From: Paenibacillus fonticola DSM 21315
Lineage (GTDB): Bacteria; Bacillota; Bacilli; Paenibacillales; Paenibacillaceae
Direction of reading: 5' to 3'
Length of the DNA stretch: 64,000 nucleotides
Assembly (NCBI RefSeq): GCF_000381905.1
Contig: NZ_KB907253.1
Span: 145,659 to 209,658, forward strand
Below, piece after piece: positions 26,528 through 36,019 of this stretch. The notes under the pieces were generated by a model, which did no database searches, was not told the origin of the DNA, and was given only the letters and a program-made list of their open reading frames with translations. Positions within the stretch are counted from its first letter, which is position 1, and the number at the start of each line of letters is the position of its first letter. Position numbers and translations under genes: made by a program.

Positions 26528-28948
26528 ATGTATCCTATATGGAAACTATGCTGGTCGAATCTGAAAAATAAAAAAGTGCAGAACGGCTTCATGGCTCTCA
26601 TCATGATGCTCTCCGCGCTGCTTCTGTCCACGGCCGTATTAGTCATCAACAACACGAACCGCGTATATGAGGATATGCATGTCAAGGCCAACGGGGCCCA
26701 TCAAATCCTGCTGCTTGAAAACGGCATTCATGACCCGAACCAGGTCCATCAATGGTGGACAGAGCAAACCGGGGTTGCCGTTTCGGAAGCGATGCGTTAC
26801 CGCTATCTCTCCAGCATGGCCCATGACGGAGAAGAAATACCGAACCTCGACTTATATATGATGGACACACCGAACAGTCCGTTTCCGGTGGACACGCTGC
26901 TGTTTGTACAGGGGGAGGAGACGCCGGCACCGGCACCGGGAACCGCCTGGATTCCGACCTCGCTGGCTTATTCCAATCAGATCGAAGTCGGCGATCAGAT
27001 TGAATTCAAGACAGATCAAGAGACCTTTCAACTGAACGTCGCCGCAGTCGTTGTGGATATATCGTACTGCTCGCCGTTTGCAACGAGCGGCAGAGTTTGG
27101 CTGAATGGCCAGGATTATAATAGCCGCTTGGCAGCCTTGGAGGGCAATGATAAGTATATGACCGGGCTGCGCTTCGAGGATTATAGCCAGCACCGGGCTT
27201 ATTGGGAGCGTTTCGAGAGCTTTTTGGGCACGCCTTATTTGGAATCCGTAAAAGATTTTGAGAGCATTTCCTCCTATTATATGATCGCAAACAAAGTCAT
27301 CAGCTTTATTATGATATTTTTAGCTGTCGTTATGATCTCCGTCGCCTTGTACACGCTGGGCTTTACGATTTCTGACGCGATATTGTCCAGCTACCGGACG
27401 ATCGGGATTATCAAGTCCGTCGGCTTGTCCTCTCGCAAGGTGATCTCTGCCTATGTTGTGCAATATACGCTGCTGGCTGTCATTGCAGTTGTGCCCGGTA
27501 TGGCGCTCAGCTACTTGTTCGCCAACAAGATCGTCAGCAGTTCCATGGCATATTTAAACACAGGCGCATCGGGAAGCAATATTTATTTTTCAATTCGGGA
27601 AATGGGGGCTGGGCTTGCGGTCATCGTCGTCATCTTGCTGTCCACGCTGTTGTTCTCCAATAAAGCACGCAGTGTGGAGCCCGCTCAGGCTATTCGTTAC
27701 GGCATGTCGGAGCAGCAGAGCGCAAAGAGGTCAGGGCGCCGTCACGCCTGGAAAAAGAAGCTGCTTCGTCTCGGATCGCTCCCGACTGAAATGATGATTG
27801 GGCTAAGGGAGGTCAGCAAAAATGTACGCGGCTCGCTGCTGATCATTGTCATTTCGGCGCTGTCTACCGCTGTCCTTGTGTTTGGATTTTTGTTCGTGTA
27901 CAGCATTTCCTCCATCCATGGGACGATTGCGAAATGGGGGTACGATTCGGCCGATCTGTCCGTTCGCATCGACAACCCCGCCAAGCTTACCTATGAACAG
28001 CTTCGCGAAGAAGTGCTGTCCGATCCGCGGGTGAAGAACTTTAGCCGCTATGGGGATGCCAATGCTGTAATACCGGTGGACGAGGCGCTTGCCGCCGAAA
28101 TGGAGCAGAATACGATGGGGATTTTGCTTACGGTGGCGGAGGGGAATTACGATGAAATCGGTTATGAAAATGTCGAAGGGCGCAATCCAGATCAGGAGAA
28201 TGAAATTGCGATCGGAGTAAATGTGGCCAGAAGTCTTAACCTCGGTGTAGGCGATCCGCTGGACATTTACATTGAAGGCCAGAAACATACACTTACCGTT
28301 ACAGGAATATACCAGGCGATCGCGAACATGGCCTACACGGGCCGGGTAACCGCCGATGTAGTCCGTATGGGGAATCCGGGCTACGGGTTTGCGGATAACA
28401 TGATGAATACGACTTTCATCAACCTTCAGGACGGCGTATCGATCGATCATTTCGTCAATGAGTTGCACCAAAAATATGGCAGTACGATCTGGACGGCAAG
28501 CCAGGCTACTCTGGTGGATGAGGTGTTCTCCCAGGCGGTCACCATTTTAGTGCTGCCGATGTCGGTCATGGCGCTGCTGTTCATCATCATTACATTTGTT
28601 ATTATTTACAGCATATGCCGCATCAATATGAAAAAAGAAAGCCGGACCTACGGCATTTATAAATCCATCGGCATGACATCAAAGCAAATCCGCTTGTCGA
28701 TTACTGCGGGAATACTGGTTGTATCGGTGATCGGGGCGATCGTGGGGACGCCGCTCGGCCTGCTAGGCCTTCCGCCTTTACTGAACTTTATTTTAGCGGA
28801 TTACGGCATAGTTGAGGTGCCCCTCATTATGAATAGTGGCGGGGTAATCGCGATGATTCCTTTAAGCATTGTTGCGGCCTGCCTTGGTTCGTGGTTCGCA
28901 TCGAGAGCCGTACAAACTACTTCGCCGCGCATTCTGACGTTAGAATAA
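26528..28948 (+). CDS. ABC transporter permease with two FtsX domains
   Basis: An 806-residue membrane protein starting 3 bases after the ATPase stop. There is a TM helix near the N-terminus (FMALIMMLSALLLSTAVLVI), then a large extracellular domain, then a three-helix FtsX core (VISFIMIFLAVVMISVALYTLG...), and a second copy of TM, extracellular domain and FtsX core in the C-terminal half (AVTILVLPMSVMALLFIIITFVIIY...). This is a MacB-like or LolC/E-like duplicated arrangement. The substrate is unknown; lipoprotein, lipid or antimicrobial peptide export are possibilities. Confidence 0.88.
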   Translation: MYPIWKLCWSNLKNKKVQNGFMALIMMLSALLLSTAVLVINNTNRVYEDMHVKANGAHQILLLENGIHDPNQVHQWWTEQTGVAVSEAMRYRYLSSMAHDGEEIPNLDLYMMDTPNSPFPVDTLLFVQGEETPAPAPGTAWIPTSLAYSNQIEVGDQIEFKTDQETFQLNVAAVVVDISYCSPFATSGRVWLNGQDYNSRLAALEGNDKYMTGLRFEDYSQHRAYWERFESFLGTPYLESVKDFESISSYYMIANKVISFIMIFLAVVMISVALYTLGFTISDAILSSYRTIGIIKSVGLSSRKVISAYVVQYTLLAVIAVVPGMALSYLFANKIVSSSMAYLNTGASGSNIYFSIREMGAGLAVIVVILLSTLLFSNKARSVEPAQAIRYGMSEQQSAKRSGRRHAWKKKLLRLGSLPTEMMIGLREVSKNVRGSLLIIVISALSTAVLVFGFLFVYSISSIHGTIAKWGYDSADLSVRIDNPAKLTYEQLREEVLSDPRVKNFSRYGDANAVIPVDEALAAEMEQNTMGILLTVAEGNYDEIGYENVEGRNPDQENEIAIGVNVARSLNLGVGDPLDIYIEGQKHTLTVTGIYQAIANMAYTGRVTADVVRMGNPGYGFADNMMNTTFINLQDGVSIDHFVNELHQKYGSTIWTASQATLVDEVFSQAVTILVLPMSVMALLFIIITFVIIYSICRINMKKESRTYGIYKSIGMTSKQIRLSITAGILVVSVIGAIVGTPLGLLGLPPLLNFILADYGIVEVPLIMNSGGVIAMIPLSIVAACLGSWFASRAVQTTSPRILTLE

Positions 28949-29025
28949 ACTTTGCAGGCTGAGGAAGACCGGGTATTTTTATAGACAACTTTAGAAAAAA
29001 ACCGGCAAATCGCCGGGAAATACAA

Positions 29026-29070
29026 GGGCTTGTCCAGCGAAAAGGTCGCTGGAAAGCTCTTTTTCTTTGT
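29026..29070 (+). terminator. Intrinsic terminator after the ABC exporter
   Basis: GGGCTTGTCCAGCGA pairs with TCGCTGGAAAGCTC and is followed by TTTTTC. The remaining 230 bases to the next gene are AT-rich and contain TTTACA at about 29,121 as a possible -35 but no convincing full promoter; no gene is visible there. Confidence 0.75.
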
Positions 29071-29302
29071 TTTCTTCATGATTTATTTAATTTATCTTCT
29101 ATTTGAAAATGTTTTCTTAATTTACAGTTAAGATAGACGATATTATGGCTATTTATTCGAGGGCTGCAGCGAGGGAGATGCTTAAGTGACGCTAAGGTTA
29201 TGCAAGGGTGCATGATATGGCTTAGCATGATATGGCTTGATTTCACCAGGCGCTCAATTCCCGTTCATGAAGCCTATTATTACATATAAGGAGAGAAACG
29301 AC

Positions 29303-30622
29303 ATGGAACAATTCCGATTACCGAAAATTCCAATGCCGAAGCTGGAGCTGCCAAAGGCTGTGCAGGAGGTGCTGCAGGAAGCTGAAGAGAAGCTGGCACA
29401 CCGTCCTAAGCTGCTGAAGCTGTTCAAAAATACTTTTCCGAACACGTTGGAGACGACAACAAAGCTGATGGACGACGGGACGACCTTTGTGATCACGGGG
29501 GATATCCCGGCCTTATGGCTGCGCGACTCCGTAGAGCAGGTTATTCATTACGTCCCGCTGGCTAAAGAGGACGCCGATTTGCAGCGGATTATCGGCGGGC
29601 TGATCAAGCGTCACATTCAATATGTCCATATTGATCCGTATGCCAACGCGTTTAATGAGTCTGCTAATGACTGGCACTGGAATACGACGGACGTGACAGA
29701 AATGTCGCCTTGGGTGTGGGAGCGGAAGTTTGAAATCGACTCGTTATGTTTCGTAGTACGGCTCGCTTATATGTACTGGAGAGAGACGGAGCGCACCGAT
29801 ATTTTCGATGCCGGGTTCAAGGAGGCCATGCGCAAAATTGTCGATGTGTTTAAAACAGAGCAGCGCCATTTCGAGCAGTCTCCGTACCGCTTTACCCGCA
29901 ATAACGGGATACCGGAGGATTCCCTGCGCAATAATGGGCTCGGAATGCCGGTCAACTATACGGGGATGATCTGGTCGGGCTTCCGCTCCAGCGACGATGC
30001 CTGCGATTTCCACTACAACATTCCGGGCAATATGTTTGCTGTCGTTGCTTTGCGCCAGATGCAGGAGTTCGCGGAGTGGGTATTCCGGGATATGGACTTC
30101 CTCGCGGAGCTTAAAGAGCTGGAGCTTGAGGTCGATCACGGGATCAAGCTGTACGGCATTTACCGCCACCCGGAGTTCGGGCCGATTTATGCTTACGAAA
30201 CCGACGGCTACGGCAACTACTGCCTGATGGATGATGCGGGAACGCCGGGATTGATGTCGATTCCGTACCTCGGTTATGTAACGGCTGACGATGAAATCTA
30301 TCAAAATACACGCCGTTTCGCGCTGAGCAAAGAGAATCCGTTCTACTTCGAAGGCAAGGCGGCGCGCGGAATCGGCAGCCCGCATACGCCGAAAAATTAT
30401 ATCTGGCATATGGCGCTGTCCATGCAGGGCATCACCGCTCAGACGAAGGAAGAGAAGCTGGAAATGATCGCGATGCTCGAGTCGACCGATGCGGATACAG
30501 GGTTTATGCACGAAGGGTTCCATGTGGATGATCCTGCGATTTTTACGCGGAGCTGGTTTGCTTGGTCGAACAGCCTGTTCTCCCAGCTTGTGTACCGGGC
30601 GATGAAGGAAGGTATTTTGTAA
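29303..30622 (+). CDS. GH125 exo-alpha-1,6-mannosidase
   Basis: A 439-residue enzyme of the GH125 (formerly DUF1237) family, cytoplasmic, starting at ATG 29303 after AAGGAGAG. Family landmarks are TFVITGDIPALWLRDSVEQV, AFNESANDWHW, WERKFEIDSLCF, NGLGMPVNYTGMIWSGFRSSDDACDFHYNIPGN and FMHEGFHVDDP. Known GH125 enzymes are inverting, metal-independent exo-alpha-1,6-mannosidases acting on N-glycan-like mannosides. It leads an operon with GH130 and GH38 genes, which strongly supports mannoside breakdown. Confidence 0.92.
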   Translation: MEQFRLPKIPMPKLELPKAVQEVLQEAEEKLAHRPKLLKLFKNTFPNTLETTTKLMDDGTTFVITGDIPALWLRDSVEQVIHYVPLAKEDADLQRIIGGLIKRHIQYVHIDPYANAFNESANDWHWNTTDVTEMSPWVWERKFEIDSLCFVVRLAYMYWRETERTDIFDAGFKEAMRKIVDVFKTEQRHFEQSPYRFTRNNGIPEDSLRNNGLGMPVNYTGMIWSGFRSSDDACDFHYNIPGNMFAVVALRQMQEFAEWVFRDMDFLAELKELELEVDHGIKLYGIYRHPEFGPIYAYETDGYGNYCLMDDAGTPGLMSIPYLGYVTADDEIYQNTRRFALSKENPFYFEGKAARGIGSPHTPKNYIWHMALSMQGITAQTKEEKLEMIAMLESTDADTGFMHEGFHVDDPAIFTRSWFAWSNSLFSQLVYRAMKEGIL

Positions 30623-30750
30623 GCCGGGTCCGGCTATCTTGTGATCTTGTAAAATTTTCGATTATTAGCAGGCCCTTCGGTTATAGATTGAACCCCAATT
30701 TCAATGAACGATGGACAAAGTGCAATTACAATGCAAAGGAGACATAAACC

Positions 30751-31737
30751 ATGAGTAAAATTATTGGAGAGTCCTTAAAAAATATCCCTTGGCAGGATAA
30801 GCCTGCCGGCCTGAATGCGCCAGTCTGGCGTTATTCGGCCAATCCGATCATCGAGAGAAATGCGATTCCGAATTCCAACAGTGTATTCAACTCCGCCGTC
30901 GTTCCATTCGAAGGCAAGTTCGCTGGCGTGTTCCGCTGTGATTCCAGATCCGTGAGCATGGATATTTTCGCCGGATTTAGCGATGATGGTGTGAATTGGA
31001 CGATCAATCACGAGCCGATCGTGTTTGAAGGCGACCCTGAAATCACCAAACGGGAGTACCGTTATGATCCTCGGGTGATTAAGATTGGAGAACGCTATTA
31101 TATTACCTGGTGCAACGGCTACCATGGCCCAACCATCGGGGTCGGCTATACGACCGACTTCAAAACGTTCCACCAGTTGGAGAACGCCTTCCTGCCATAT
31201 AACCGCAACGGGGTGCTGTTCCCGCGCAAAATCGGCGATTACTATGCTATGGTCAGCCGTCCGAGTGACACGGGGCACACGCCTTTTGGGGATATTTTTT
31301 ACAGTGTAAGCCCGGATCTTACGTTCTGGGGGAAACACCGCTATGTGATGGGTACCGTCAACGGTGATGAATCCGCCTGGCAGTCCAAAAAAATCGGTCC
31401 TGGTCCAGTTCCGATCGAAACCGACAAGGGCTGGCTAATGATTTACCACGGGGTTATCAATACATGTAATGGTTTCGTGTACCGGATAGGCTGTGCTCTG
31501 CTGGATCTGGATGAGCCGTGGAAGGTGATCGCTAGATCGCGCAACTATATCCTCGGCCCAGAAACGATGTACGAATGCGTAGGCGACGTACCGAATGTAA
31601 CCTTCCCTTGTGCTGCCTTGACCGATGCCGATACCGGCCGCATTGCCATCTATTACGGCTGTGCCGATACGGTGACAGGACTGGCTTTTACTACGGTGGA
31701 TGAACTGCTGAGCTACATGGAAGAGTACCCACTATAA
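30751..31737 (+). CDS. GH130 family beta-mannoside phosphorylase
   Basis: A 328-residue five-bladed beta-propeller enzyme with CAAAGGAG before ATG 30751. Family stretches are [82 protein letters not shown] and [17 protein letters not shown]130 enzymes cleave beta-1,4- or beta-1,2-mannosides with phosphate to give mannose 1-phosphate. The length and motifs fit the group acting on Man-beta-1,4-GlcNAc or short mannosides. Next to GH125 and GH38, a role in N-glycan core breakdown is attractive, but the phosphate-binding and acceptor specificity cannot be settled by eye. Confidence 0.88.
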   Translation: MSKIIGESLKNIPWQDKPAGLNAPVWRYSANPIIERNAIPNSNSVFNSAVVPFEGKFAGVFRCDSRSVSMDIFAGFSDDGVNWTINHEPIVFEGDPEITKREYRYDPRVIKIGERYYITWCNGYHGPTIGVGYTTDFKTFHQLENAFLPYNRNGVLFPRKIGDYYAMVSRPSDTGHTPFGDIFYSVSPDLTFWGKHRYVMGTVNGDESAWQSKKIGPGPVPIETDKGWLMIYHGVINTCNGFVYRIGCALLDLDEPWKVIARSRNYILGPETMYECVGDVPNVTFPCAALTDADTGRIAIYYGCADTVTGLAFTTVDELLSYMEEYPL

Positions 31738-31787
31738 GTTGAATTCAGTGTTGATATAAATAGTTGAAGAAGGCGGGTAGTCGAGAC

Positions 31788-34661
31788 ATGAAAAAAAAGA
31801 AAACAGCGCACATCATTTCCCACACCCACTGGGACCGGGAATGGTATTTGCCTTATGAGAAGCACCATGTCAGGCTGGTGCAGCTTATCGATGCCTTGTT
31901 GGACAAGCTGGATGCAGGCAGCGAATTCCGCAGCTTTTATCTCGATGGACAGACGATTATACTGGAGGACTATCTCCAGGTTCGCCCGGAAAATCAGGAG
32001 CGGCTGCAGCGGCATATTACCGCCGGGCGTCTGCTGATTGGTCCTTGGTATATTTTGCAGGATGCGTTCCTGACGAGCGGGGAAGCCAACGTGCGGAACA
32101 TGCAGATCGGACACCAGGATGCCAAGCGCTACGGAGAGGTAGCCAAAATCGGCTACTTCCCGGATACGTTCGGGCTGGTGGGCCAGACGCCGCAGCTGAT
32201 GCAGCAGTCCGGTATTACGAACGTGTTCTTCGGACGCGGCGTGAAACCGACCGGGTTCAACAACACGGTGTCGGACGACGGTTATGAGTCCTCCTTCTCG
32301 GAGCTGATCTGGGAAGGGCCGGACGGCTCCAAGGTGCTTGGCATTCTTTTTGCAAACTGGTATTCGAACGGGAATGAAGTGCCGGTTGATGAAGCGGAAG
32401 CAAAAGCGTTCTGGGACCGCAAGCTGGCGGATGCGGAGAAATATGCATCGACAGGCGAACTGCTGTTTATGAACGGCTGCGATCACCAGCCGGTGCAGCT
32501 GGATCTGCCAGAGGCGATTGAAACGGCGCGGAAGCTGTACCCGGATACGGAGTTCATTCATTCGAACTTCCCGGATTATTTGCAGGCGGTGGAGCAGGCG
32601 ATTGATAACGACAGTCTGTCGACCGTCAAAGGCGAGCTTCGGAGCCAACGTACGGATGGATGGGGTACACTCGTCAATACCGCGTCGGCCCGCGTCTATT
32701 TGAAGCAGATGAACCAGCAAGGGCAGGGGCTGCTGGAAAAAGTAGCAGAACCGCTCGCTTCGTTTGCTCATGTACTGGGTCAGGACTATCCGCATCACTT
32801 GTTTACCTACGCCTGGAAGACGCTGATGCAAAACCATCCGCATGACAGCATTTGCGGCTGCAGCGTGGACGAGGTTCACCGGGAGATGGTGACCCGGTTC
32901 GATAAGAGCCGTCATGTTGCCGAGGCGATCATCGACGACAGCAAGCAGGTGATTGCGGATGCGGTCGATACATCCGTGTTCGCCTCCTTTGGCGAAGACG
33001 CACTGCCGCTCGTAGCGATGAACACGACGGGCTGGAAGCGCAGCGGGACGATCAGCATAGAGCTTGACGCAGCGCGCCTGTATTTGCGCGAAGGCTTTAC
33101 GCTGGAGGAGACGGCTCGCCGGATGAAAGAGGTGGACCTCTCCGGCCGCGTGCTCGTAGATGATCAAGGGAACGCGCTGGACGTGACAGTGGAGGATCTC
33201 GGTCTGCTATTCGGCTATGATTTGCCGGACGACAAGTTCCGTCAGCCCTATATGTGCCGCCGGGTGAAGCTGACGTTCCTGGCGGAGCAAGTGCCTGCGC
33301 TTGGGCTGCGTGCATATGCTTGGGTACGCCGTGCTGAGGCTGCAGCATCTAGTTCGGTTGGCGTCGATGCTAGTTCAATTAGTTCAGTTGCTACCGATTC
33401 TGGCTCAGGCGCTGCAGATTCTGGCTCAGGTACTACAGCATCTAGTTCGGTTGGCGCCGAATCTGGTTCAAGCGCTGCAGCATCCCGAGCCGGCTCCTCC
33501 CTGCTGCGCGGCGAGCGTGTGATGGAGAACGAGCTGCTTCATGTCGAAATTGCTAACGATGGGTCGTTCTCGCTCACTGACAAGGCGACAGGCCGTGTCT
33601 ATCGCGATCTTGGCGTGTACGAGGACACGGGGGATATCGGGAACGAGTACATGTACAAGCAGCCAGAGGGTGAAGCGGCACTGACGACGAAAGGACTTCC
33701 AGCCCGCATCTCCGTACTGGAGGATACGCCGTATCGCGCATCCGTCGAGATTGCGCATGATTGGGAAATTCCAGCTTCGGCGGATGCCATGCTGGATGAG
33801 GAGCAGCGCGCGCTCGTGTACTACCCAGAGCGTAAAGCACAGCGCAGCCGTGAGACCGTCACCTTGAAGCTGCGGACGGTTGTGTCCTTGGAGCGCGGCG
33901 GCAAAGGAGTGCACATCGAGACAACGATTGATAACCAGGCCAAAGATCACCGGGTACGGGCCTTGTTCCCGACGGATCTGTCAGCTTCCGTGCATCATGT
34001 CGATTCGATGTTCGAAATCCCGGTACGGGATAACGAGCCGGCCCCGGAATGGGTCAACCCGAGCAACACCCAGCATCAGCAAGCGTTTGTAAACGTTAGC
34101 GATGAGGCGGGGGGAGCGGGGCTGACCGTAGCGAACCTCGGTTTGAATGAATACGAAATTTTACGTGATGGCCGGAATACGATTGCGATCACGCTGCTGC
34201 GCAGCGTAGGCGAGCTTGGCGACTGGGGCTTGTTCCCGACGCCGGAAGCACAATGTCTTGGAGAGCACACGGTGCGGATGAAGCTGATTCCGCATGCCGG
34301 AGACGGCATGGCATCTGGCGCTTATGCGGAAGCCTACCAGTTCCAGATTCCATGGACGGTGTGTCAGACCGGGGTGCATGATGGAGTGATTGCGCCGACT
34401 TATACGCCGTTCCAATGGGAGAGCAAGGAGCTGGCTTTCTCATCACTGAAATTGAATGAGGAGACAGGAGATCTGCTGCTGCGCTGGTACAATATGAGCA
34501 ATAAGCAAACAGAGCTTACACTGCAATCAGAAATTCCAAGGCAATATTTTTATAAGACGACGATTATGGAGGAGCGGCGGGAAGCGATCGCGGGCAACGC
34601 TTTGGGAGGATTGTCCCTGTTAGTATTGCCAAGTGAAATTGTGACTGTTGGCCTTCGCTGA
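31788..34661 (+). CDS. GH38 alpha-mannosidase with an unusual Ser/Gly/Ala-rich insert
   Basis: About 957 residues. The GH38 catalytic domain shows the Zn ligands in ISHTHWDREW, the nucleophile Asp in GYFPDTFGLVGQTPQLM, and the second Zn-site stretch QNHPHDSICGCSVDEVH. The C-terminal beta domains are present. No signal peptide, so it is intracellular. The start is ATG 31788; a longer TTG reading from 31764 is possible. Between about residues 517 and 568 lies a low-complexity linker made of Ser, Gly, Ala, Thr and Val (short repeats such as ADSGSG and ASSSVG), encoded by imperfect DNA repeats; it separates the middle domain from the beta domain and is not part of the family fold. It most likely hydrolyses alpha-1,3- or alpha-1,2-mannosides. 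Confidence 0.92.
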   Translation: MKKKKTAHIISHTHWDREWYLPYEKHHVRLVQLIDALLDKLDAGSEFRSFYLDGQTIILEDYLQVRPENQERLQRHITAGRLLIGPWYILQDAFLTSGEANVRNMQIGHQDAKRYGEVAKIGYFPDTFGLVGQTPQLMQQSGITNVFFGRGVKPTGFNNTVSDDGYESSFSELIWEGPDGSKVLGILFANWYSNGNEVPVDEAEAKAFWDRKLADAEKYASTGELLFMNGCDHQPVQLDLPEAIETARKLYPDTEFIHSNFPDYLQAVEQAIDNDSLSTVKGELRSQRTDGWGTLVNTASARVYLKQMNQQGQGLLEKVAEPLASFAHVLGQDYPHHLFTYAWKTLMQNHPHDSICGCSVDEVHREMVTRFDKSRHVAEAIIDDSKQVIADAVDTSVFASFGEDALPLVAMNTTGWKRSGTISIELDAARLYLREGFTLEETARRMKEVDLSGRVLVDDQGNALDVTVEDLGLLFGYDLPDDKFRQPYMCRRVKLTFLAEQVPALGLRAYAWVRRAEAAASSSVGVDASSISSVATDSGSGAADSGSGTTASSSVGAESGSSAAASRAGSSLLRGERVMENELLHVEIANDGSFSLTDKATGRVYRDLGVYEDTGDIGNEYMYKQPEGEAALTTKGLPARISVLEDTPYRASVEIAHDWEIPASADAMLDEEQRALVYYPERKAQRSRETVTLKLRTVVSLERGGKGVHIETTIDNQAKDHRVRALFPTDLSASVHHVDSMFEIPVRDNEPAPEWVNPSNTQHQQAFVNVSDEAGGAGLTVANLGLNEYEILRDGRNTIAITLLRSVGELGDWGLFPTPEAQCLGEHTVRMKLIPHAGDGMASGAYAEAYQFQIPWTVCQTGVHDGVIAPTYTPFQWESKELAFSSLKLNEETGDLLLRWYNMSNKQTELTLQSEIPRQYFYKTTIMEERREAIAGNALGGLSLLVLPSEIVTVGLR

Positions 34662-34694
34662 TAGTGAAGCTATAGCTAGCTAGAATGAATGGAT

Positions 34695-34740
34695 AGAGAC
34701 TGTTTCCGAAGCCTGCAGGCGGAGGAGGCGGTCTCTTGTT
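34695..34740 (+). terminator. Intrinsic terminator after the mannoside operon
   Basis: AGAGAC...GCCTGCAGGC...GTCTCT forms a long imperfect stem, ending in TTGTT. The terminal T run is short, so efficiency is uncertain. Confidence 0.55.
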
Positions 34741-34755
34741 CACTTGTCACGAAAA

Positions 34756-34784
34756 TTGACAATGGAGGATACAGCAAGTAATAT
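34756..34784 (+). promoter_or_regulatory. Strong sigma-A-type promoter of the TetR/SMR operon
   Basis: TTGACA at 34756-34761 and TAATAT at 34779-34784 with an exact 17-base spacer, about 85 bases before the TetR gene. Confidence 0.75.
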
Positions 34785-34822
34785 GGAAAACAAATAAAAC
34801 GGAATGTTTTCCTAGTTTTCCA
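34784..34822. promoter_or_regulatory. Candidate TetR-family operator
   Basis: TGGAAAAC (34784-34791) is inverted as GTTTTCCA (34815-34822), with a further GTTTTCC copy at 34806-34812. It starts at the last base of the -10, the normal place for an autorepressor to block transcription. Confidence 0.55.
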
Positions 34823-34870
34823 GAGGGGTAAAGTTGAGGAAACACGCAGAATAAAGGAGGTGCAAAGTCA

Positions 34871-35437
34871 TTGAGAGAGTCCATCATTCAAGCGGCAGTA
34901 ACTGAGATCGGCCTTCGGGGGTTGAAGTTTTCGATTCGGGACGCGACTTCACGGCTCGGCATAAGTACCAAGACACTGTATCAGTATTTCTCGTCTAAAG
35001 ACGCTTTGGTTAGTGCAGTCATTCAGCAATCCGTTGAGGAAATGCGGGCAATGGAGAGACGGATTCGGGAGGACGAGACGTTAAGTCTGCGTGATAAATT
35101 GCGGCAGTCGCTCGCCATTTTGCCCGTCGGCCTGGGCTTCAAGGATCTGCGTATGCTGGATGAGCTACGCACCGGGTATCCGGAAGCCTGGAGTTATGCG
35201 GATGAGTACATGCGCGAAGGCTGGGATGGGATCAGGTTGCTCGTTGAGGAAGGGGGGCAGAGCGGCGAGGTCAGGCCGTTTAACTTCGAGATTTTTGTAC
35301 AAATGTACATCGGCTCGCTGTATCGGCTCACGGAATATGTATCGGCATCGCGGCATGACGGTCTTTCCTTTCAGGAAGCGCTTGACGGTATTGTGGATAT
35401 TTTGCTGGATGGCATTACGGTGGGCGGCTTGCCGTAA
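34871..35437 (+). CDS. TetR-family transcriptional regulator
   Basis: A 188-residue regulator starting at TTG 34871 with a near-ideal AAAGGAGGTG at 34853-34862. The N-terminal helix-turn-helix is FSIRDATSRLGISTKTLYQYFSSKDALV; the C-terminal ligand domain is helical. It directly precedes a small multidrug-efflux gene, so it is most likely that gene's ligand-released repressor. The inverted repeat at its promoter supports autoregulation. Confidence 0.88.
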   Translation: MRESIIQAAVTEIGLRGLKFSIRDATSRLGISTKTLYQYFSSKDALVSAVIQQSVEEMRAMERRIREDETLSLRDKLRQSLAILPVGLGFKDLRMLDELRTGYPEAWSYADEYMREGWDGIRLLVEEGGQSGEVRPFNFEIFVQMYIGSLYRLTEYVSASRHDGLSFQEALDGIVDILLDGITVGGLP

Positions 35438-35473
35438 AGCCGTTTATTTTTTTGATAAAGGAGTTTACTAGTT

Positions 35474-35848
35474 ATGGCATATATTTGGCTCGCGTTTGCG
35501 ATCGTATTTGAAGTCATCGGCACAACCTCGATGAAAATGTCCGAGGGCTTCACCCGGTTATGGCCATCCATCGGCATGGCCGTCTTCTACATGCTAAGCT
35601 TCTCCTCTCTAAGCATGTCGCTCAAAAACCTGAATGTCGGCACTGCCTATGCCATCTGGTCAGGACTGGGCACGGTTCTTATCGTCGTCGTTGGCATGTT
35701 CCTGTTCAAGGAACAGATGACCTGGTTTAAGGCCATTTGTCTGATGCTCATTATTGCTGGGGTGATCGGTCTTAATCTGGCGGATGCCGCAAAAGATTCC
35801 GCAGCGGTTTCCAGAAGTGCGAATTCAGCGAACAGCCATCCGCGTTGA
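35474..35848 (+). CDS. SMR-family small multidrug efflux protein
   Basis: A 124-residue membrane protein with four helices. The essential proton/drug-binding Glu13 is present in WLAFAIVFEVIGTTSMKMSEGF. The TM2-TM4 stretches (NVGTAYAIWSGLGTVLIVVVGMFLFKE) match QacC/EmrE-type dimeric exporters. The C-terminal tail (SAAVSRSANSANSHPR) is longer than usual. It lies 36 bases after the TetR gene with AAAGGAG, hence one operon. Substrates are probably quaternary ammonium compounds or other lipophilic cations; members of the family may also export guanidinium. Confidence 0.9.
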   Translation: MAYIWLAFAIVFEVIGTTSMKMSEGFTRLWPSIGMAVFYMLSFSSLSMSLKNLNVGTAYAIWSGLGTVLIVVVGMFLFKEQMTWFKAICLMLIIAGVIGLNLADAAKDSAAVSRSANSANSHPR

Positions 35849-35989
35849 GGAGGTTAGATCATTTCTATTGATTTTTGCAGTCAAAAAATCCCCCCCAGCC
35901 AGCAATAGTAATCCGAAGCCATCTGTGTTTAAACAGGCGTCTTCTCTGCGGCTGACTGCGAGGGGATCATAAGAATTTTGCTGAATAAT

Positions 35990-36017
35990 GAACGGCTGGG
36001 CGTTTTAGCGGCCGTTT
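35990..36017. terminator. Intrinsic terminator between convergent genes
   Basis: AACGGC and GCCGTT arms with a T-rich tail on the plus strand. It serves the SMR gene and perhaps the opposing isomerase gene. Confidence 0.5.
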
Positions 36018-36019
36018 TG

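Noticed and set aside
29744..30523. 259-residue open frame on the minus strand
   Set aside because: Antisense to the GH125 gene, with no ribosome site.
31713..33167. 484-residue open frame on the minus strand
   Set aside because: It is the antisense shadow of the GH38 gene. It has no ribosome site and its composition (Arg, His, Leu, Gln) is that of a mirrored GC-rich gene.
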